A DNA stretch of 64,000 nucleotides from SZUA-36 sp963753105 (GTDB lineage: Bacteria > Pseudomonadota > Gammaproteobacteria > Xanthomonadales > SZUA-36): NCBI GenBank assembly GCA_963753105.1, contig CAVWBD010000009.1:1-64000 (forward strand), read 5' to 3'. The notes under the pieces were generated by a model, which did no database searches, was not told where the DNA came from, and saw only the letters and a program-made list of their open reading frames with translations. Below are positions 61,326-64,000 of the stretch, piece after piece (the first letter of the stretch is position 1; the number at the start of each line of letters is the position of its first letter). Position numbers and translations under genes: made by a program.

Positions 61326-62627
61326 TTAGCTGGTGGGGATGATCAACTCGCGGCCAACGTGGATGACATCGCCGTTGATATTGTTCGTGCTGCGCAATTT
61401 TCTCAGGCTGACGCTGTAACGGTCTGCGATACCGCCAAGGGTGTCACCACGGGCGACGATATGCCGTGCGCCTTCGCGGTTGGCGGCAATCCAGGTCCCG
61501 GGTGGCGGACTGGAGTAGAAATAATCACGCACACCGCGGGTGATGGCTTTTGCGGTGCGTTGCTGGAATTCTTTCTCGGTCAGGCGCTTTTCCTCGCTGG
61601 GGTTGGAAATGAAACCTGTCTCGACCAGCACCGAGGGCACATCAGGCGATTTCAGCACCATGAAATTGGCCCGCCCGACGTAGTTTTTGTGGGTGCGCCC
61701 GGTCCGTTTCAACGAGCCGAGTATGTCGTTGGCGACCTTGTTGCTGGCTTCCTGGGTCGCGCTCTGGGACAGGTCCAGCAGCACCGAAGCCAGCATGTCA
61801 TCCTTGTCGCTGAGCGTCACGCCACCGACCAGATCAGAAGCGTTTTCACTGTCAGCCAGCAAGCGTGCAAACTCACTGCTCGCCCCCCGGGGTGACAATA
61901 CGAACACCGAACTGCCCTGCACGTCGCGTTTCTTGAAGGCATCGGCGTGGATGGAAACAAACAGGTCGGCGCGTTCCTTGCGGGCTTTTTCATAACGTCC
62001 GCGCAACGGGATGTAGTAATCACCGTCGCGGGTCAGCACACCACGCATACCGGGCTCTGCATCGATTGCCTTTTTCAGTTCCCTGGCGATCTGCAGTACA
62101 ACCACTTTCTCACGGGTCTTCTTCTTGCCGATAGCGCCGGGGTCCTCACCACCATGCCCGGCATCGATGGCGATCACGACATCACGGTTTGGCTGGCTGA
62201 TGTCCGCCACGTGCTTGACCATCGAGGCTTTCTGCCGGTTCGACCTGGAAAACAGGTCAACCACCAGGCGGTGGCTGTATTGACCGGTGGGGTCGAGCAG
62301 GAAACTTTTCAGCTCGGCGCTTTCCTTCAGGTCAAACACCACCCGTAAGGTGTTTGCATCAGGACTGCCATAACGCACACCCTGGATGACACCTGCGTGC
62401 TCCTCGTCCAGTACCAATGGCGTTTCGATCGAAGAACCCTGCAGGTCAACCACCACACGATGCGGGTTTGTCAGGGTAAAAAGTTTGTAGGATGTCTTGC
62501 GGTCCAGGTCGAGAACCGCGCGGGTTTTAACAGGGTCCGCCCACACGCGAAAACCGCTCACCTCCGCAGCAACCAACTGCAGCGAGGTCAGCAAAAGTAC
62601 AATCGTTAACAGGAAACGTTTGCTCAC
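61326..62627 (-). CDS. N-acetylmuramoyl-L-alanine amidase with AMIN and LysM domains
   Basis: The 433-residue protein has a signal peptide (LLTIVLLLTSLQLVAA) and an AMIN domain (FRVWADPVKTRAVLDLDRKT, then PHRVVVDLQGSSI). The Amidase_3 catalytic domain is VIAIDAGHGGEDPGAIGKKK, FVSIHADAF and SVLVETGFISNPSEE. A C-terminal LysM is HIVARGDTLGGIADRYSVSL. It cleaves the amide bond between muramic acid and the stem peptide during cell separation. LysM and AMIN together fit AmiB-like enzymes of this locus. The start is GTG with an AAGGGG ribosome site. Confidence 0.94.
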   Translation of the reverse strand: MSKRFLLTIVLLLTSLQLVAAEVSGFRVWADPVKTRAVLDLDRKTSYKLFTLTNPHRVVVDLQGSSIETPLVLDEEHAGVIQGVRYGSPDANTLRVVFDLKESAELKSFLLDPTGQYSHRLVVDLFSRSNRQKASMVKHVADISQPNRDVVIAIDAGHGGEDPGAIGKKKTREKVVVLQIARELKKAIDAEPGMRGVLTRDGDYYIPLRGRYEKARKERADLFVSIHADAFKKRDVQGSSVFVLSPRGASSEFARLLADSENASDLVGGVTLSDKDDMLASVLLDLSQSATQEASNKVANDILGSLKRTGRTHKNYVGRANFMVLKSPDVPSVLVETGFISNPSEEKRLTEKEFQQRTAKAITRGVRDYFYSSPPPGTWIAANREGARHIVARGDTLGGIADRYSVSLRKLRSTNNINGDVIHVGRELIIPTS

Positions 62628-62745
62628 TTGCCCCTTAACCTAAAGGTTCCACCTCCTTGTCGTAAATATAATGATGAATTGCTTTTCGCGAAAAAGCAAC
62701 AGTTTCTGATAAAAAACCGTAAGATATAGAGACTAGCTAAAGCAG
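62628..62745 (-). other. Leader between tsaE and the amidase gene
   Basis: The 118 bases contain a TTGCTTTTTCGCGAAAAGCAA hairpin (about 62675-62695) and, further along, an AAGGAGGT sequence about 20 bases upstream of the proper ribosome site of the amidase. No open frame is convincing. It may hold a promoter or leader hairpin for the amidase-mutL segment. Confidence 0.35.
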
Positions 62746-63234
62746 CTAATTAGATAGGAATGCGGCCGAATCGAGTGTTTGGGCCCGTGGAGTCAGGGCC
62801 GACCAGTGCAAATCACGCCCTTCACCGGCATATGCAAAGCTGAAAACAAAGTCCGCTGCAGGCAGGAAGCCTGCGCCGCGTTCCGGCCACTCGACAAGCA
62901 GTACAGTGCGCTCATCCAGCAGGTCTTCAATACCCAGGAAAGCCAGTTCCTCCGGGTCACCGATACGGTACAGGTCCATGTGTAAAACCTGTACAGAATC
63001 AAGCTTGTAGTGCTCCAACAGGCCGTAAGTTGGACTCTTGACCCGGCCCTCGTGACCCAGCGCCTGGATAAACGCACGCGCAAAGCTTGTCTTACCCGCA
63101 CCGAGGTCCCCTTCCAGGTGGATAACCAGTGGCACCTTCAGAACAGACGCAAATTTATTCGCGAATAGCTGTAAATCCTGCTCACGGGGAAAGTCCAATT
63201 CGCCGTGTGACATTTTTTCAGCCACCCCGCTCAC
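62746..63234 (-). CDS. tsaE: tRNA threonylcarbamoyladenosine synthesis ATPase TsaE
   Basis: The 162-residue protein has the P-loop HLEGDLGAGKTSFARAFIQA, followed by VKSPTYGLLEHYKL, HMDLYRIGDPEELAFLGIED and LLVEWPERG. It drives TsaB/TsaD turnover in t6A tRNA modification. The start overlaps the upstream NAD(P)H-hydrate dehydratase stop by four bases, the normal nnrD-tsaE arrangement. Length is normal. Confidence 0.94.
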   Translation of the reverse strand: MSGVAEKMSHGELDFPREQDLQLFANKFASVLKVPLVIHLEGDLGAGKTSFARAFIQALGHEGRVKSPTYGLLEHYKLDSVQVLHMDLYRIGDPEELAFLGIEDLLDERTVLLVEWPERGAGFLPAADFVFSFAYAGEGRDLHWSALTPRAQTLDSAAFLSN

Positions 63235-64000
63235 GCTGCTGACAATCTCCAGACCGAATTCAACTGTGCGGTGATATCGCCGGCGATCAAGGCAAGCTGA
63301 CCAAGCTCTGTGGCGGCCAGGTCGCCCGCCCAGGCGTGCGCGATCACACCTGCTTTCGCGGCATCAAAGCAGGACAGACCCTGGCACAACATGGCTGCGA
63401 TGACGCCGGTCAGCACATCACCACTGCCCGCGGTGGCCATTCCGGGGTTGCCCAGCGGGCAAATGCCGTATGCACCCGAGGGTGCAGCCACCACGGTGCC
63501 ACAGCCTTTCAGCACCACGCTGGCACCATATCTCCGGGCGATATTCTGCGCAGCAGCAACCCTGTTGCGCTGGATATCCGCCACGCCACAGCCCAGCAAA
63601 CGAGCTGCCTCCGCCGGGTGCGGCGTCAGAATCCAGTCATCACGCCGGATGTCTCCGTATCCCGCCAGCAGGTTCAACCCGTCGGCATCGACAACCAACG
63701 GAGCCGGCGCCTCAAGGCAGGCGTTCAACAAGACTTCGGACCACCCGGTGGCTCCCAGGCCGGGACCCGCAGCCAGGATAAACTCCCCGTCGAGCAAGGG
63801 TAGTAAATCATCCTTGCCGCTGACCGCCCTGACCATCAGTTCGGGCCGGCTGAGGTTGATCACGCCGGCATGTACCGGGTCGGTCGCCAGCGTTACGCGG
63901 CCTGCCCCGCTGCGCAACGCGGCCTCGCCACACATCCGCACGGCACCACTCATGCCCGCGATGCCGCCCACGGCAAGCAGGTGTCCGAAATTACCCTTGT
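63231..64000 (-). CDS. nnrD: ADP-dependent NAD(P)H-hydrate dehydratase, C-terminal part (cut by window edge)
   Basis: The visible C-terminal part reads KGNFGHLLAVGGIAGMSGAV, RMCGEAALRSGAGRVTLATD, WILTPHPAEAARLLG, and the nucleotide-binding NPGMATAGSGDVLTGVIAAM. This is the ribokinase-like dehydratase domain of the YjeF/NnrD family, which repairs damaged NADHX using ADP. The frame is open through the right edge, and an N-terminal epimerase domain (NnrE) probably lies beyond it. It overlaps tsaE by four bases. Confidence 0.93.
   Translation of the reverse strand, partial: KGNFGHLLAVGGIAGMSGAVRMCGEAALRSGAGRVTLATDPVHAGVINLSRPELMVRAVSGKDDLLPLLDGEFILAAGPGLGATGWSEVLLNACLEAPAPLVVDADGLNLLAGYGDIRRDDWILTPHPAEAARLLGCGVADIQRNRVAAAQNIARRYGASVVLKGCGTVVAAPSGAYGICPLGNPGMATAGSGDVLTGVIAAMLCQGLSCFDAAKAGVIAHAWAGDLAATELGQLALIAGDITAQLNSVWRLSAA

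Overview
The window is a chromosomal segment of a gammaproteobacterium, with no plasmid, phage or integron genes. The strongest evidence is gene order. The right half carries nnrD-tsaE-amidase-mutL-miaA-hfq-hflX-hflK-hflC-DUF2065-purA and then rnr-rlmB, nearly the order of the E. coli mutL/hfq superoperon. The middle carries smc-zipA-ligA and yciO/tsaC-like-scpA-scpB-rluB. Housekeeping genes look moderately GC-rich. I cannot place the genus; an uncultivated lineage is plausible.

Layout. 1-15.6 kb (minus strand) is an exopolysaccharide (EPS) locus. In transcription order it holds a secreted unknown, an outer-membrane beta-barrel, a Wza-type export protein, a Wzc-type tyrosine autokinase, a PPP-family phosphatase, a WecA-type priming transferase and an RfaH-type antiterminator. 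Two small toxin-antitoxin-like pairs on the plus strand interrupt it. It resumes with an EPS-type MarR regulator, a Wzx flippase, a sulfotransferase, a methyltransferase, a GT2 and a GT4 that runs off the left edge. The flippase-to-GT4 block is visibly richer in A+T and was probably acquired. Divergent from the locus (15.9-22.5 kb) is a very large secreted multidomain gene (zinc peptidase, FN3/PKD repeats, purple-acid-phosphatase-like domain), followed by a small membrane or exported protein.

22.6-35.6 kb holds assorted genes: a HAD-type lipoprotein, an AhpD-like protein, a secreted EEP hydrolase, a GIY-YIG protein, uvrB, an aminotransferase, a lone pseudopilin, tRNA-Asn, tandem SYLF proteins, an SLC13 carrier and a lipoprotein. 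35.9-46.9 kb holds ligA/zipA/smc, queF, bolA, the scpAB group and an HD hydrolase. 46.9-51.9 kb holds a nitrilase/deaminase pair, rlmB, rnr and tRNA-Leu. 52.1-64 kb is the purA-hfq-mutL superoperon.

Two features dominate. First, intergenic DNA is saturated with dispersed palindromic repeats: REP-like GTAGGAG...TCGCGA units, some in tandem arrays, and two families of about 260 and 275 bp whose stems differ between copies by compensatory changes. There is also one MITE-like element with 21-bp inverted ends. Second, single-base frameshifts are frequent but clustered. They hit essential ligA (four), smc and zipA, as well as the EPS and giant secreted genes, while 43-64 kb and 23-33 kb are clean. 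I read most of them as sequence or assembly errors rather than pseudogenes, and annotate the affected loci as single genes.
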